Origin: a virus | Virus record (IMG/VR): IMGVR_UViG_3300032334_002567 | Coordinates: 124,001 to 188,000 of that record | Direction: 5' to 3' (one strand) | Length of the DNA stretch: 64,000 bases | Shown: piece after piece, positions 49,095 through 57,658 of the stretch | How positions within the stretch are numbered: position 1 is the stretch's first letter | Layout of the letters: each line of letters starts with the position of its first letter | The notes under the pieces: model-generated | Told to the model about the DNA's origin: nothing | Databases searched by the model: none | Seen by the model: the letters and a program-made list of their open reading frames with translations, nothing else | Position numbers and translations under genes: made by a program

Positions 49095-50222
49095 ATGGAT
49101 TTTTCTCCTAGAGTAGATTCGTCGTTTAGACCCTACGCTGCCAAAACTGCTGATCATACAACTTATTTTAATTACTTCTATTATTATTTATATAAATTCT
49201 CTCAACAACCTAATTATTATTCAAATACATCTTTAATAAGTACTTCTATCCTTGATAAACTTATAGGCATTGGTGCAAAACAAATATTTAAATACACTTC
49301 TGATAAACTTGATAAGGGTGAGCTTTCCTTTGGAACAGAAGCAAACGATTCAGAGGTAGCTTTTGAGTTTGAGGATGCAGTAATTTGTGTTTTAAAGCAA
49401 CCAAGACTGTCTAGTTTTTCTCGTGCTTATGGGGAAACATATCAGGATTGTCCTGATGATGGCAACTATTGCAGAGTTTTTTATTCACAAGAAGAAACTC
49501 TTTTTAAAATAAAGTCTCTATTTGATTACGTAAAAGAAAAAAACACTAAAAGCATTCACCTTATGTGTAAGGTGGAAGGTGTGCTAGATGTCCAAAGGTT
49601 TGATATTGTCTTGCCAACTGAAGATGATTTAGACATAGAACTTAATTATGGCGAGGAGCTTGCAGGCAAGGAAGCAAAAATAATAGACATATTAGAAAAA
49701 AAGAAATCTGGTTTGATTTTATTTTCTGGAAAGCCTGGAACAGGAAAAAGCACATTTATTAAATATCTTTCTTCTAAGGTAGACAGAAAGATTATTTATC
49801 TTCCTTCTGCATTCACTGAAGAAATAACCAGCCCTTCTTTTCTAAGCTTTATGACAGACTATAAAGATTCTATATTTCTTTTGGAAGACGCAGAGAAAGT
49901 TTTAAAAAGCAGAGAAGAACAAGAAAATTCAGCAATTTCAAACATATTAAATATCACAGATGGTTTGTTGGGCGATTGTCTTAATATATTCGTTATAGCA
50001 ACCTTTAATACATCTAGAGATAAAATAGATTCTGCTTTGCTTAGAAAAGGTCGTTTAATGCTAGAACACGAATTCAAGGAACTGCCAGCAGATAATTGTA
50101 ATAAAATATTTGAAAAAATAAATTCGGATAGAAAAACTGATATTCCCTTAACGCTTGCAGATATTTATAATGCAGAAGACAATTATAAGAAAGAAATTGA
50201 TAAGAAAAAAATAGGATTTTAG
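49095..50222 (+). CDS. AAA ATPase (BCS1-like)
   Basis: 375 residues. Walker A GKPGTGKST is at about 212-220 (LILFSGKPGTGKSTFIKYLS), Walker B is SIFLLEDAE at about 257, a sensor-like FVIATFNTS follows, and then SALLRKGRLMLEHEF with the Arg residues. This is the arrangement of BCS1-type AAA proteins. The 200-residue N-terminal part is unlike known domains. A second one is at 55512-56690. It may remodel or unfold protein complexes. Confidence 0.87.
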   Translation: MDFSPRVDSSFRPYAAKTADHTTYFNYFYYYLYKFSQQPNYYSNTSLISTSILDKLIGIGAKQIFKYTSDKLDKGELSFGTEANDSEVAFEFEDAVICVLKQPRLSSFSRAYGETYQDCPDDGNYCRVFYSQEETLFKIKSLFDYVKEKNTKSIHLMCKVEGVLDVQRFDIVLPTEDDLDIELNYGEELAGKEAKIIDILEKKKSGLILFSGKPGTGKSTFIKYLSSKVDRKIIYLPSAFTEEITSPSFLSFMTDYKDSIFLLEDAEKVLKSREEQENSAISNILNITDGLLGDCLNIFVIATFNTSRDKIDSALLRKGRLMLEHEFKELPADNCNKIFEKINSDRKTDIPLTLADIYNAEDNYKKEIDKKKIGF

Positions 50223-50233
50223 GAGCAAATAAA

Positions 50234-51316
50234 ATGGAACTTAAAGTCTGGCAGATGCACTCAAATTGTGCAAGAATAGAAAAAGCAGAGAAAACTTGCC
50301 TTGGCCTCGCCAACAAAGACGGTGTTAAATGGTGTGGCCCGTATTCCTCTGTAAATAAGTTGGGGTTTTGGCTTTACCCTCCCGTCAGTTTTGAATTTAC
50401 TTATTCTAACGGTAAGATTGAATACAAAGTCTTAGAAGATTACAGCGGTGAAGACGGCAAAAGAGTTGTTGACTTAATGAGTCAACCCGGAAAAGAAAAT
50501 CTCAGACACGAAACAGATAAGCTTTTTTGGTGTGCCGATGGTAGGACTAAGTTTACATGGGGAACCGTAGAACCCAACGTAATACAAATATGGACAGGAT
50601 TAATATTCCAGACTCCAAAAAATATTTGTTTACACATAAGAGAACCAATTAATTTTCCAAGACGTGATTTTCATGTTATGGAAGGTCTTTTGGAAACAGA
50701 TTGGATGCAATATGATATTTGGGTTAACATTATTGTTGACGCAGAAAACAAAAAAGTTGTTGTTAAAAAAGATGTTCCTCTGGCACATTTAACACTAGTA
50801 GATCGAGCTTTAATAGAAGATAACTGGACGATCTGCCCAGAGATGATTAATAGAGATTCAAAGGAAGCCGATGAGGTTTTTACCTATTGGATAGATTATA
50901 ATAAGAAGAAGTTTGAAAGCGGTGGCAAACAACTACTAACGCCAGATGGTTCTTACATGAAAGATTCTACTACTTTCTTCAAGGAACGGTCTAAAGCTTT
51001 AGGTATAGGGCGAAATTCAATGTTTAATGATGCAGATGAATCTATAAGAAAAATTGTTGAAGGCCAAGATGCAGCACAACAAGAGGCCATCAAGAAGTGC
51101 CCATATGCAGCTATGTTTGGTTCTGTTAAACCACAGAACAATATTGAGGAAACAAAACCATCCTTGCCTAAAAGTGTTCTGTATGAAGGTGCAATGGTTA
51201 AAGAAAAGGAACCTACTAAAAAAGAAGAATGCAAGGTTTTAAGCAAAATCTGTAGAAAAATCCATAAGCCACTAAAGAGAGCCTTGGTTGGCAAGATGTT
51301 TAGAAAGAATAATTAA
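50234..51316 (+). CDS. hypothetical protein (DUF6065-like)
   Basis: 360 residues behind TAGGAGC. The N-terminal 200 residues resemble a conserved phage and bacterial family of unknown function: WCGPYSSVNKLGFWLYPPVS, KFTWGTVEPNVIQIWTGLIF and RDFHVMEGLLETDWM. The C-terminal third is helical and basic (CRKIHKPLKRALVGKMFRKN). It is directly followed by the next gene with an overlapping start. Family name uncertain. Confidence 0.68.
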   Translation: MELKVWQMHSNCARIEKAEKTCLGLANKDGVKWCGPYSSVNKLGFWLYPPVSFEFTYSNGKIEYKVLEDYSGEDGKRVVDLMSQPGKENLRHETDKLFWCADGRTKFTWGTVEPNVIQIWTGLIFQTPKNICLHIREPINFPRRDFHVMEGLLETDWMQYDIWVNIIVDAENKKVVVKKDVPLAHLTLVDRALIEDNWTICPEMINRDSKEADEVFTYWIDYNKKKFESGGKQLLTPDGSYMKDSTTFFKERSKALGIGRNSMFNDADESIRKIVEGQDAAQQEAIKKCPYAAMFGSVKPQNNIEETKPSLPKSVLYEGAMVKEKEPTKKEECKVLSKICRKIHKPLKRALVGKMFRKNN

Positions 51317-51723
51317 TGTCTGATCTTGGGCCAATGGGTAGATACTACAAGTTAATTCGGCAATGTGGATGCGGCAGTGGACTAGTATCTAGCTGGTATA
51401 AAGACCCCAAGAATGTTGACGTTAAAGCCTGTGATGGATGTAAGCCTAAGTTACTTTATAGTATTTTCGATGAAAGATATATGGACTTGTTCGAAGGATG
51501 GCTTTTAAGTTTGTTTTGTGAAAAAGCAGAAGATGGCTATGAGTGGGTTTGGCAAGATTTACTAAAAGAAAAGGGATGTGAACAAGTTATGGGTGTAGAG
51601 CAAGCTAAAAAAAAGCAATCACAAAATCAGATTTTAATTTCTTGTCCTCATAATAAAGAATATTATATTTTAGTTCCAAAAGAGTATGCGGAATCGGTTT
51701 TGGAAAATGGAAGAATGGTTTAA
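51316..51723 (+). CDS. hypothetical protein with Cys-rich N-terminus
   Basis: 135 residues, overlapping the previous stop. Early Cys residues (RQCGCGSGLVSSWYK; KACDGCKPKLLY) could form a zinc site. Trp-rich middle (YEWVWQDLLKEKG). Co-transcribed with the preceding gene. Not recognised. Confidence 0.67.
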   Translation: MSDLGPMGRYYKLIRQCGCGSGLVSSWYKDPKNVDVKACDGCKPKLLYSIFDERYMDLFEGWLLSLFCEKAEDGYEWVWQDLLKEKGCEQVMGVEQAKKKQSQNQILISCPHNKEYYILVPKEYAESVLENGRMV

Positions 51724-51727
51724 GAGT

Positions 51728-52012
51728 TTACTTGGCAAACCATATTGTATATTTTATTTCGTCTTTATTTTCGCTGAATGTCCATAAAAACTTTTCACAT
51801 TCGCTAATATGAGATGAAAAGTTTAATACGAATAATGTGGTATCATCACTTATAGCATCTTTTCTATTAACCTCTCTATTATTTTTAATTAATTCAATAT
51901 TAGCTTTTTTATAATTCATATTATGACTGGTTCTATTTTCTCCAAATTCATATAAAAAATATATGTTTAGTAGTAAACTTAATAAGCACAATATTGGGTA
52001 GATTTTTTTCAT
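51728..52012 (-). CDS. small membrane-anchored protein
   Basis: 94 residues. One membrane segment near the N-terminus (MKKIYPILCLLSLLLNIYFL) followed by a soluble, charged domain. It may be a signal-anchor protein facing the periplasm. Unknown. Confidence 0.62.
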   Translation of the reverse strand: MKKIYPILCLLSLLLNIYFLYEFGENRTSHNMNYKKANIELIKNNREVNRKDAISDDTTLFVLNFSSHISECEKFLWTFSENKDEIKYTIWFAK

Positions 52013-52021
52013 TTATTTTTC

Positions 52022-52456
52022 CTATACATTCTTTATATTCCAAATGCCGCCTTCACCTTCATCCGGCACAAAATCTTTATGCTTTGTATAAGTTGGTTTG
52101 CCGGGGATGTGTGTAATTTTCCATGGTGCTCCTTCTCCATTATTTGCTGCAAAATTGCTGTTCTTTTTTAGGTGGCTTGGTTTTCCTTTTATGTGTGTTA
52201 TATCCCATAGTCCACCATCTCCACTGTTCATCTTTTCGTTGCTTTCACCAGGAATGTGTGTAATGTCAAATTGACCACCATCTTTTCCTTTGTAGATTCG
52301 GTCGTCAATTGATAAGTAAAAGATTGCGTCTGCACTTCTTGTGGTGTACCACTGAGGTGGGTACAGACCTATACCCCCATAACTAAGAGGATATAGACCA
52401 GTTTTAGATCCAGGATTGCTTCCTTCATTTAATAACCAGTTTTTAAAGTTTAACAT
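52022..52456 (-). CDS. tagged protein with four ITHI-type repeats
   Basis: 144 residues. The start MLNFKNWLLNEGS fits the shared N-terminal signature, with LNE followed by Gly as in T4-type processing sites. About 26-30-residue repeats follow: DGGQFDITHIPGE, DGGLWDITHIKGKPS, EGAPWKITHIPGKPT and EGGIWNIKNV. The recurring GG-x-W/F-x-IT-HI-x-GK pattern suggests a small repeat-built beta structure. Function unknown. Confidence 0.75.
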   Translation of the reverse strand: MLNFKNWLLNEGSNPGSKTGLYPLSYGGIGLYPPQWYTTRSADAIFYLSIDDRIYKGKDGGQFDITHIPGESNEKMNSGDGGLWDITHIKGKPSHLKKNSNFAANNGEGAPWKITHIPGKPTYTKHKDFVPDEGEGGIWNIKNV

Positions 52457-52478
52457 TGTTTTGACTCACTTTAATGTA

Positions 52479-52490
52479 TATATAATTAAA
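52479..52490. promoter_or_regulatory. TATATAATTAAA box between divergent tagged genes
   Basis: TATATAATTAAA at 52479-52490 lies in the 47-base gap between two divergent genes that both carry the N-terminal signature. The same 12-mer is at 53477-53488 before another tagged gene. It is a candidate late promoter with a -10-type box only. Confidence 0.5.
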
Positions 52491-52503
52491 AGAAAGGAAA
52501 ATT

Positions 52504-52866
52504 ATGAATGAATGGCTTAAATTATCTGGAATAAATGAATCCATAGAATCTGATTTCGTAACATTTGCAGGCAAGAGATATCAAGGAGCAGAAAAGATAG
52601 TAAATATGGCTGACAAAAAAGGTGGCCCAGCCCTTTTAACTAGAGATCATTTTTCTGTAAAATTGCCATATTATGAAAAGGCAAAAGAAGGTAAATTTGA
52701 TAGAGTAGAAATGAAAAAGGAATATCAAGAATTATGTACACGTCTACACTCAAAAATGAACTCGATAGAAAAAGTAAATCAGATAGAGTTTCAAAAGTTA
52801 TTGGGGAGAATAGAGGTAGTAGGGGAGCTTCTGATAAAGACGCAGGATCTCCAAGGAGCAGGATGA
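52504..52866 (+). CDS. tagged hypothetical protein
   Basis: 120 residues behind AAAGGA. Starts MNEWLKLSGINES, with INE followed by Ser as a possible processing site. The body has FVTFAGKRYQGAEKIV, a helical part (LCTRLHSKMNSIEKVNQIEF) and LGRIEVVGELL. Not recognised. Its stop overlaps the HNH gene start. Confidence 0.72.
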   Translation: MNEWLKLSGINESIESDFVTFAGKRYQGAEKIVNMADKKGGPALLTRDHFSVKLPYYEKAKEGKFDRVEMKKEYQELCTRLHSKMNSIEKVNQIEFQKLLGRIEVVGELLIKTQDLQGAG

Positions 52867-53462
52867 TACAAAACAGGAGAGTTTTAGTATTAAATAAATC
52901 TTGGCTTGCAATAGGCACAACTACTTTAGAAAATGCAATAATAAAACTAACATCTCCTTACAAAGATGGATTTCCAAAAGCAAAAATCGTTGATTGTTTA
53001 AATGATTTTAAGTCTTTCGATTGGTCTGATTGGACAAAAATGCAACCTTCTCATGACGAAGAGGGCATAAGAACCGTAAATTCTATACTAAGGATACCAG
53101 AAGTAATTCAGTTTACTCGTTATGATAAAGTTCCACAAAAAGAAATTCATTATAATAGAAGAACGATATTTTTGAGGGACGAAAACCAGTGCCAATACTG
53201 TATGTCTAAAGAAGATTTATCATTAGATCATGTTCTCCCAAGGTGCCAAGGCGGGTTAACAAATTGGGAAAATGTTGTAGTAGCTTGTGTAAAATGCAAC
53301 CTAAAAAAGGCTGGAAGAACCCCACAACAAGCTGGAATGAAACTTCTTAAAAAGCCTGTTAAGCCTAAATGTAATTTTTTTATTGGGGATCAGAGGGTCA
53401 GGTCTTGGAGCCAATTTATAGGAGAAGCTTACTGGCTAACAGAGCTAGAGCACGACAAATAA
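52863..53462 (+). CDS. HNH endonuclease
   Basis: 199 residues from the ATG at 52863, overlapping the previous stop. The core contains CQYCMSKEDLSLDHVLPRCQ then GGLTNWENVVVACVKCNLKK, a classic Cys-pair HNH with the catalytic His in LDHVLP. The N-terminal domain (VLVLNKSWLAIGTTTLENAI) is that of the bacterial HNH family that acts on dsDNA. It may be a homing enzyme or take part in packaging or host DNA cleavage. It is free-standing here. Confidence 0.88.
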   Translation: MIQNRRVLVLNKSWLAIGTTTLENAIIKLTSPYKDGFPKAKIVDCLNDFKSFDWSDWTKMQPSHDEEGIRTVNSILRIPEVIQFTRYDKVPQKEIHYNRRTIFLRDENQCQYCMSKEDLSLDHVLPRCQGGLTNWENVVVACVKCNLKKAGRTPQQAGMKLLKKPVKPKCNFFIGDQRVRSWSQFIGEAYWLTELEHDK

Positions 53463-53476
53463 TTAGTATCGTTAAT

Positions 53477-53488
53477 ATATAATTAAAG
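53477..53488 (+). promoter_or_regulatory. TATATAATTAAA box (second copy)
   Basis: Identical to the 12-mer at 52479-52490, placed 14 bases before the ribosome binding site and ATG (53503) of a tagged gene. Candidate late promoter. Confidence 0.5.
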
Positions 53489-53502
53489 TTTGGGAGGAAT
53501 AT

Positions 53503-54168
53503 ATGAATTTTAGTGAATGGTTAATGAACGAAGAAAAAGATGCTTGTTATTATAAAGTAAAAGCTACAGCATCTGTGTGGCCCTCTGCCTATGCTAGCGG
53601 ACGGGTTGTCCAATGTAGGAAAAAAGGTGCCAAAAATTATGGTAACTCCAAAAAGAAAAAACATAAAAAGAAAAAACACATGCAAGAAGAGGGTGTGCAA
53701 ATAGACGAAGTTCTAGCAAATAAGCAGCAATACGACGATGCAGCAAGTGCCCTTAATGCTTTAATGTATCAAGACATGGACGTAGCCAATATGTCAGGCC
53801 CAGAGATCATCAATGCTTTAGCTGCCATGAGAAAATATCCACCAGAAGGCGTGAAACCCAGCACATTTGCTGGAAGGATAAAGGCTGTCGCAAGTGGCAG
53901 TGTGGACAAAAAAGATTTTCGGGAAGGAACATTTGATCTTGAAAAAGAAAAAGGCCTTCATGGTTGGTTTTCTAGAAATAAAGGCAAAGGATGGATCGAT
54001 TGCAAGGCTAGCACTAAGACTAAAAAGGTTCCATGTGGTAGAAGTAAAGCAGGAAAAGGAGCAGAAAGAAAGTATCCTGCTTGTAGGCCAACTTTTTCGG
54101 CCTGCAATGCCACTGGTAAAAGGAGGAAAAAAAGTTCAAAACCTGTATCTTGGAAGAAAGAAGAATAA
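53503..54168 (+). CDS. DUF5872-like protein with capsid-targeting-like N-terminus
   Basis: 221 residues behind GGGAGG. Starts MNFSEWLMNEEKD. Two conserved patterns known from cyanophage and jumbo-phage proteins follow: CYYKVKATASVWPSAYASGR, then a very basic stretch (about 45-65), and a C-terminal LHGWFSRNKGKGWIDCKAST and CGRSKAGKGAERKYPACRPT. The basic character (Lys about 20%) suits nucleic-acid binding inside a capsid. Function unproven. Confidence 0.8.
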   Translation: MNFSEWLMNEEKDACYYKVKATASVWPSAYASGRVVQCRKKGAKNYGNSKKKKHKKKKHMQEEGVQIDEVLANKQQYDDAASALNALMYQDMDVANMSGPEIINALAAMRKYPPEGVKPSTFAGRIKAVASGSVDKKDFREGTFDLEKEKGLHGWFSRNKGKGWIDCKASTKTKKVPCGRSKAGKGAERKYPACRPTFSACNATGKRRKKSSKPVSWKKEE

Positions 54169-54420
54169 ATGCCTCTAACTCCTCCAATTTATACTTTTGT
54201 AGTTAATAACATTGATTACACAGAAATATATTCTAGGCCTATGACGGAGAACATAGAAAATGTAATCTTAAATTTAAACAATCAGGCTGTTTATGTTCCT
54301 TATATAAATAAGCCTTTAAAAAATGGCGATATTTTCACATTAAACGGAAAAAAAGCGGAACATGTGTACAATATATACATTGGAAAAAGCCCAAAGATTC
54401 TAGAGCTTTTGGAAGGATAA
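54169..54420 (+). CDS. small hypothetical protein
   Basis: 83 residues, starting right after the previous stop. Beta-rich with NNIDYTEIYSRPMTENIENV and IYIGKSPKILELLEG. Not recognised. It lies between two tagged genes. Confidence 0.66.
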   Translation: MPLTPPIYTFVVNNIDYTEIYSRPMTENIENVILNLNNQAVYVPYINKPLKNGDIFTLNGKKAEHVYNIYIGKSPKILELLEG

Positions 54421-54422
54421 AT

Positions 54423-54662
54423 ATGAAGTTTTCATTATGGTTGGAAAGAAGAGAAAAAAGAAATCAAAAATCAGCAACTAAACAACCAAGAATTAAGAGT
54501 AACCAAGAGCTTGCCTTAAGAACAAGTAAATCACGTATACACGACATGGCCGGTCAAGGTGATTCAAAAACATATGGACGTTCTGGAAGCTCAGATTCAA
54601 ATATTTATAAAGGTTCAAGATCTAAAAAGAATAGGGACGCAATCAGATCTTTTGATCACTGA
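54423..54662 (+). CDS. tagged basic protein
   Basis: 79 residues. Starts MKFSLWLERREKR, with the shared signature. The rest is basic, Ser/Lys/Arg-rich and probably disordered (QKSATKQPRIKSNQELALRT; YKGSRSKKNRDAIRSFDH). A DNA-condensing internal protein is plausible. Inference. Confidence 0.7.
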   Translation: MKFSLWLERREKRNQKSATKQPRIKSNQELALRTSKSRIHDMAGQGDSKTYGRSGSSDSNIYKGSRSKKNRDAIRSFDH

Positions 54663-54665
54663 TAA

Positions 54666-55397
54666 TTAGCCCAAATTTGCCTTAGCATCTATCACAGCTT
54701 TATATATTCTTTGATACATTTTACGCTTTTGTTGCGATGATCCGTGTGCGAAGTATATGTGATAATACTTCCAGTACTCGGGATCACCAATAACTCCGTA
54801 AATTTTTTCGGCTTTAGATTTCTCAGGATTAGATATAAATCTTAATGTGTCATCTAACTGTTTTTTTAATATCGGTTCTTTATCAGTACCTTTTAGTCTA
54901 TCCGCAGCAGTTGTTATTGAGTAGGCTAGCTGTCCTGTATATGCATCGAATTCGAATGGATGAGTGTAGTAATCGATTCCACCTTTGTTATCGTAGTTTT
55001 TGACGTTTTTAAAAGTATTAAAGTTACTCATTTTTGGGTCCATAGAGTGTATTAATTCATGGGCTACTACTCTTTCAATCCACCTAGGAGTTAGTTCTTC
55101 TTCTTCAACATGAGCAACATTGATTTGTATGCCGTATCCTATTCTAAATGACCCATTATTGTTTTCATAGCTATTGTTTACAACGTGTATGTTTATTTCA
55201 CGTTGCCTATCTTTAAAGTATGGATCGTTATACTTTATTATTGCTACATCAAAAACCTCTCCCTCGGGCTCTTTTTTAATAGCTTTTGCTGTTTGATAAA
55301 TTTTGTCGATAGACGATTTAATTTGGGACACGATTTCATCGGTTAACCGTATACCTTTACTCTCAGATATTTGAAACCATTCTTTAAATTTAATCAT
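54666..55397 (-). CDS. zinc metalloprotease-like protein with capsid-targeting-like N-terminus
   Basis: 243 residues from the ATG complementary to 55395-55397. Starts MIKFKEWFQISESKG, in which ISE followed by Ser fits a processing site. The HELIH motif is at 113-117 (RVVAHELIHSMDPK). Upstream blocks EINIHVVNNS and GYGIQINVAH fit the peptidase fold, and FEFDAYTGQLAYS may supply the third ligand. The frame continues beyond this start, but without a ribosome binding site. Confidence 0.8.
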   Translation of the reverse strand: MIKFKEWFQISESKGIRLTDEIVSQIKSSIDKIYQTAKAIKKEPEGEVFDVAIIKYNDPYFKDRQREINIHVVNNSYENNNGSFRIGYGIQINVAHVEEEELTPRWIERVVAHELIHSMDPKMSNFNTFKNVKNYDNKGGIDYYTHPFEFDAYTGQLAYSITTAADRLKGTDKEPILKKQLDDTLRFISNPEKSKAEKIYGVIGDPEYWKYYHIYFAHGSSQQKRKMYQRIYKAVIDAKANLG

Positions 55398-55511
55398 ATT
55401 GCTTCCATTTAAACTATTTCTAAATATATATGTAATTTCTTTTCGGTATTGACTAAATCGAACCCCAGAACTAAATTGCTTTTTTTGGTGACCCCTCAAT
55501 AAGAAGATTTT

Positions 55512-56690
55512 ATGTGGTCAACGGTTTTTACTCTTCTTGCATCTTTTGTAGGGATTTGGGCTGTTTTTAAGTATGTTCTATTGATAGAAACCCGAATAGA
55601 CACTAATACTTTTAAAACTCTGTACGAGCTTTGTAAAGAAGAGAAAAAGATAATTATTCACGAAGAATTTGTAACTGAAAACCGTCATCCCGTTATTTTT
55701 TCTGCTTTTTGTTTTTTTAATGGTTCTCCTTGGTTTTACATAGATCGAACAGAAAGATTGATGCAAGCAGGATATCACGGCAAAGACCATTTGACTTTTA
55801 TTTTTTGTTTTCGTTGGCAATATTCTAAATTAAAAAAGTATCTACATGGCAGAATAAAAGAAATGCAGTTTTATACTTTGGGAGTTCCTGTAGAACTTAT
55901 GCTACCCTACGGTGCTGATAAAATCGGTTCTTTAAAGAAGACTTTTCCAGCTCCTATTGTTGATGATTCTCTTTGGGTTGATTTTGATAGAGAGGTTGAA
56001 GAGGTATCTCAACTTAAAAGATCAACCACTAGTGCCCTTTTTTATGGGCCACCTGGAAACGGGAAAACTTCATTTATAAAGTATCTTTCTACAAAGCACA
56101 AATTGCCCATAATGATCTTTACGCTAGATCCTGATTGGAACAATCAGGATTTGCTTCTTATGTTTTCGCAGATTCCAAAAAAGTGCATAGTTTTATTTGA
56201 AGACTTTGATAATTATTTTCATGGAAGAAAATGTATAATGGGTGGTGAAGGAAACCGTACAATCAAATTTACTTATGACATAATCTTGAACGGATTAGAT
56301 GGAGTTTATACCACTTATGAAAACGTAGTTTTTATAATGACTGTAAACGACATTTCAAAAGTAGATTCAGCCTTGAGAAACAGACCTTCCAGATTTAAGT
56401 ACACAAGGTGCTTTTCAAACCCAAATTTATCTATAAGAAAAAAGATTTTAGTTCAAGACTGGGCGGAAAAATCTGATGGCTTGAATCTAGATCAAATCTT
56501 TAGACTCAAAGAGTATTTTGAACAAGGTAATGACTTCGAAGAGGCAATAGCTAGATTAGAGAAAAACTTCAGTCACTCGGATATAGAATTTGCTGCATTT
56601 GAAAGGTTTAAAGAAAGACAAGAACTAAGTATACAAGGAGGTGCACAGGATGATTGGAATCACGCAATAAATCATCTTAGATCAAAGTAA
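55512..56690 (+). CDS. membrane-anchored BCS1-like AAA ATPase
   Basis: 392 residues. A hydrophobic N-terminus (VFTLLASFVGIWAVFKYVLL, about 4-23) anchors it. The N-terminal domain has FNGSPWFYIDRTERLMQAGY, close to the BCS1 N-domain. Walker A is GPPGNGKTS at about 178 and Walker B is CIVLFEDFD at about 227. IMTVNDISKVDSALRNRPSR gives sensor and Arg finger. It is a paralogue of the 49095 protein (GKTSFIKYLS against GKSTFIKYLS). Confidence 0.9.
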   Translation: MWSTVFTLLASFVGIWAVFKYVLLIETRIDTNTFKTLYELCKEEKKIIIHEEFVTENRHPVIFSAFCFFNGSPWFYIDRTERLMQAGYHGKDHLTFIFCFRWQYSKLKKYLHGRIKEMQFYTLGVPVELMLPYGADKIGSLKKTFPAPIVDDSLWVDFDREVEEVSQLKRSTTSALFYGPPGNGKTSFIKYLSTKHKLPIMIFTLDPDWNNQDLLLMFSQIPKKCIVLFEDFDNYFHGRKCIMGGEGNRTIKFTYDIILNGLDGVYTTYENVVFIMTVNDISKVDSALRNRPSRFKYTRCFSNPNLSIRKKILVQDWAEKSDGLNLDQIFRLKEYFEQGNDFEEAIARLEKNFSHSDIEFAAFERFKERQELSIQGGAQDDWNHAINHLRSK

Positions 56691-57594
56691 AGTCTATAAA
56701 CTGTATTTCTAATATTTCTCTTGGAAACAACTCACCAGAAGCTAATTTTGGTTCGTCGCTATTTCTCCAATTGGATTTTATTCTTCGAAGTACTTCTGGG
56801 GTGTGGGTGAAGAACAACTCTACTGGTTGAGTTACCACACTTTCTTTGAGTATTGTAAACCCTGCATCTTTGATGAATCTTTTATATGTTTTGATTGGGT
56901 TTATTATTCTTAAAATTTCTGGAGGTTCTAGCCCCATTGCATACAGCTCATCTTTTGTAAAAACTAAATGTAGATAGGCTTTATTTAATTGTTTATAAAG
57001 ATGTGATCCATGGCGACTTGTCCAAGGGTGTATTCTTAGAAAAACTTGCCCATCGATAGGCTTTTTGACTTCTTGGATCATTTGTAGTGTAGAAGCTGGA
57101 TCTTTGCAGTGATCAAGCACATCGTTTATTAAAATAATATCATATGGTCCTTTTCTTCTAACATCTTCCCATTCTGTCGTGAATTTTAATTCATCGTGTG
57201 GGTCAAGAGCTGCCCAGTCTTGGTTTTTTATATCATATCCAACAACATTTTTAGATTCATATAGAGTGGCAGCAACGTATGGAACGTGGCCTTCTCCACA
57301 TCCAAAGTCCAAGAATGATTTTTCTTTTAGATCCATTGCTATGAAGTCTTGAACAATGCCAGCGGCTCTTGACATTTTTTCTTCTTCTATATCGTTGCAT
57401 ATTAGTTCTGGCGGCACCGCCTCAGGCCAAACATCTGATTTAGCCAACATCCTTAGTTCTGTTATTTCTGATAGCCTGTCCCTTTCACCTTTTTGAAAAG
57501 GTACAATTTTATTCTCTTCTTCTAGAAGAGTTTTCAGAAAACTACTAATGTGATCTAATGCTCTTATGTACTCTTTAATGCTTTTTTGATTCAT
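56677..57594 (-). CDS. SAM-dependent class I methyltransferase
   Basis: 305 residues. SAM-binding motif FLDFGCGEGHVPYVA near residue 95, then VVGYDIKNQD and YDIILINDVLDHCKDP, all typical of class I methyltransferases. No sugar- or DNA-target signature. It could methylate a small molecule, a sugar or a protein. It converges on the AAA gene and overlaps it by 14 bases. Confidence 0.85.
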   Translation of the reverse strand: MNQKSIKEYIRALDHISSFLKTLLEEENKIVPFQKGERDRLSEITELRMLAKSDVWPEAVPPELICNDIEEEKMSRAAGIVQDFIAMDLKEKSFLDFGCGEGHVPYVAATLYESKNVVGYDIKNQDWAALDPHDELKFTTEWEDVRRKGPYDIILINDVLDHCKDPASTLQMIQEVKKPIDGQVFLRIHPWTSRHGSHLYKQLNKAYLHLVFTKDELYAMGLEPPEILRIINPIKTYKRFIKDAGFTILKESVVTQPVELFFTHTPEVLRRIKSNWRNSDEPKLASGELFPREILEIQFIDFTLI

Positions 57595-57658
57595 TTTTCT
57601 TTCCCATATAACTCTAATATATAACAGTCATTTTCTTTTAAATTTAGTAGGAGCCTTG

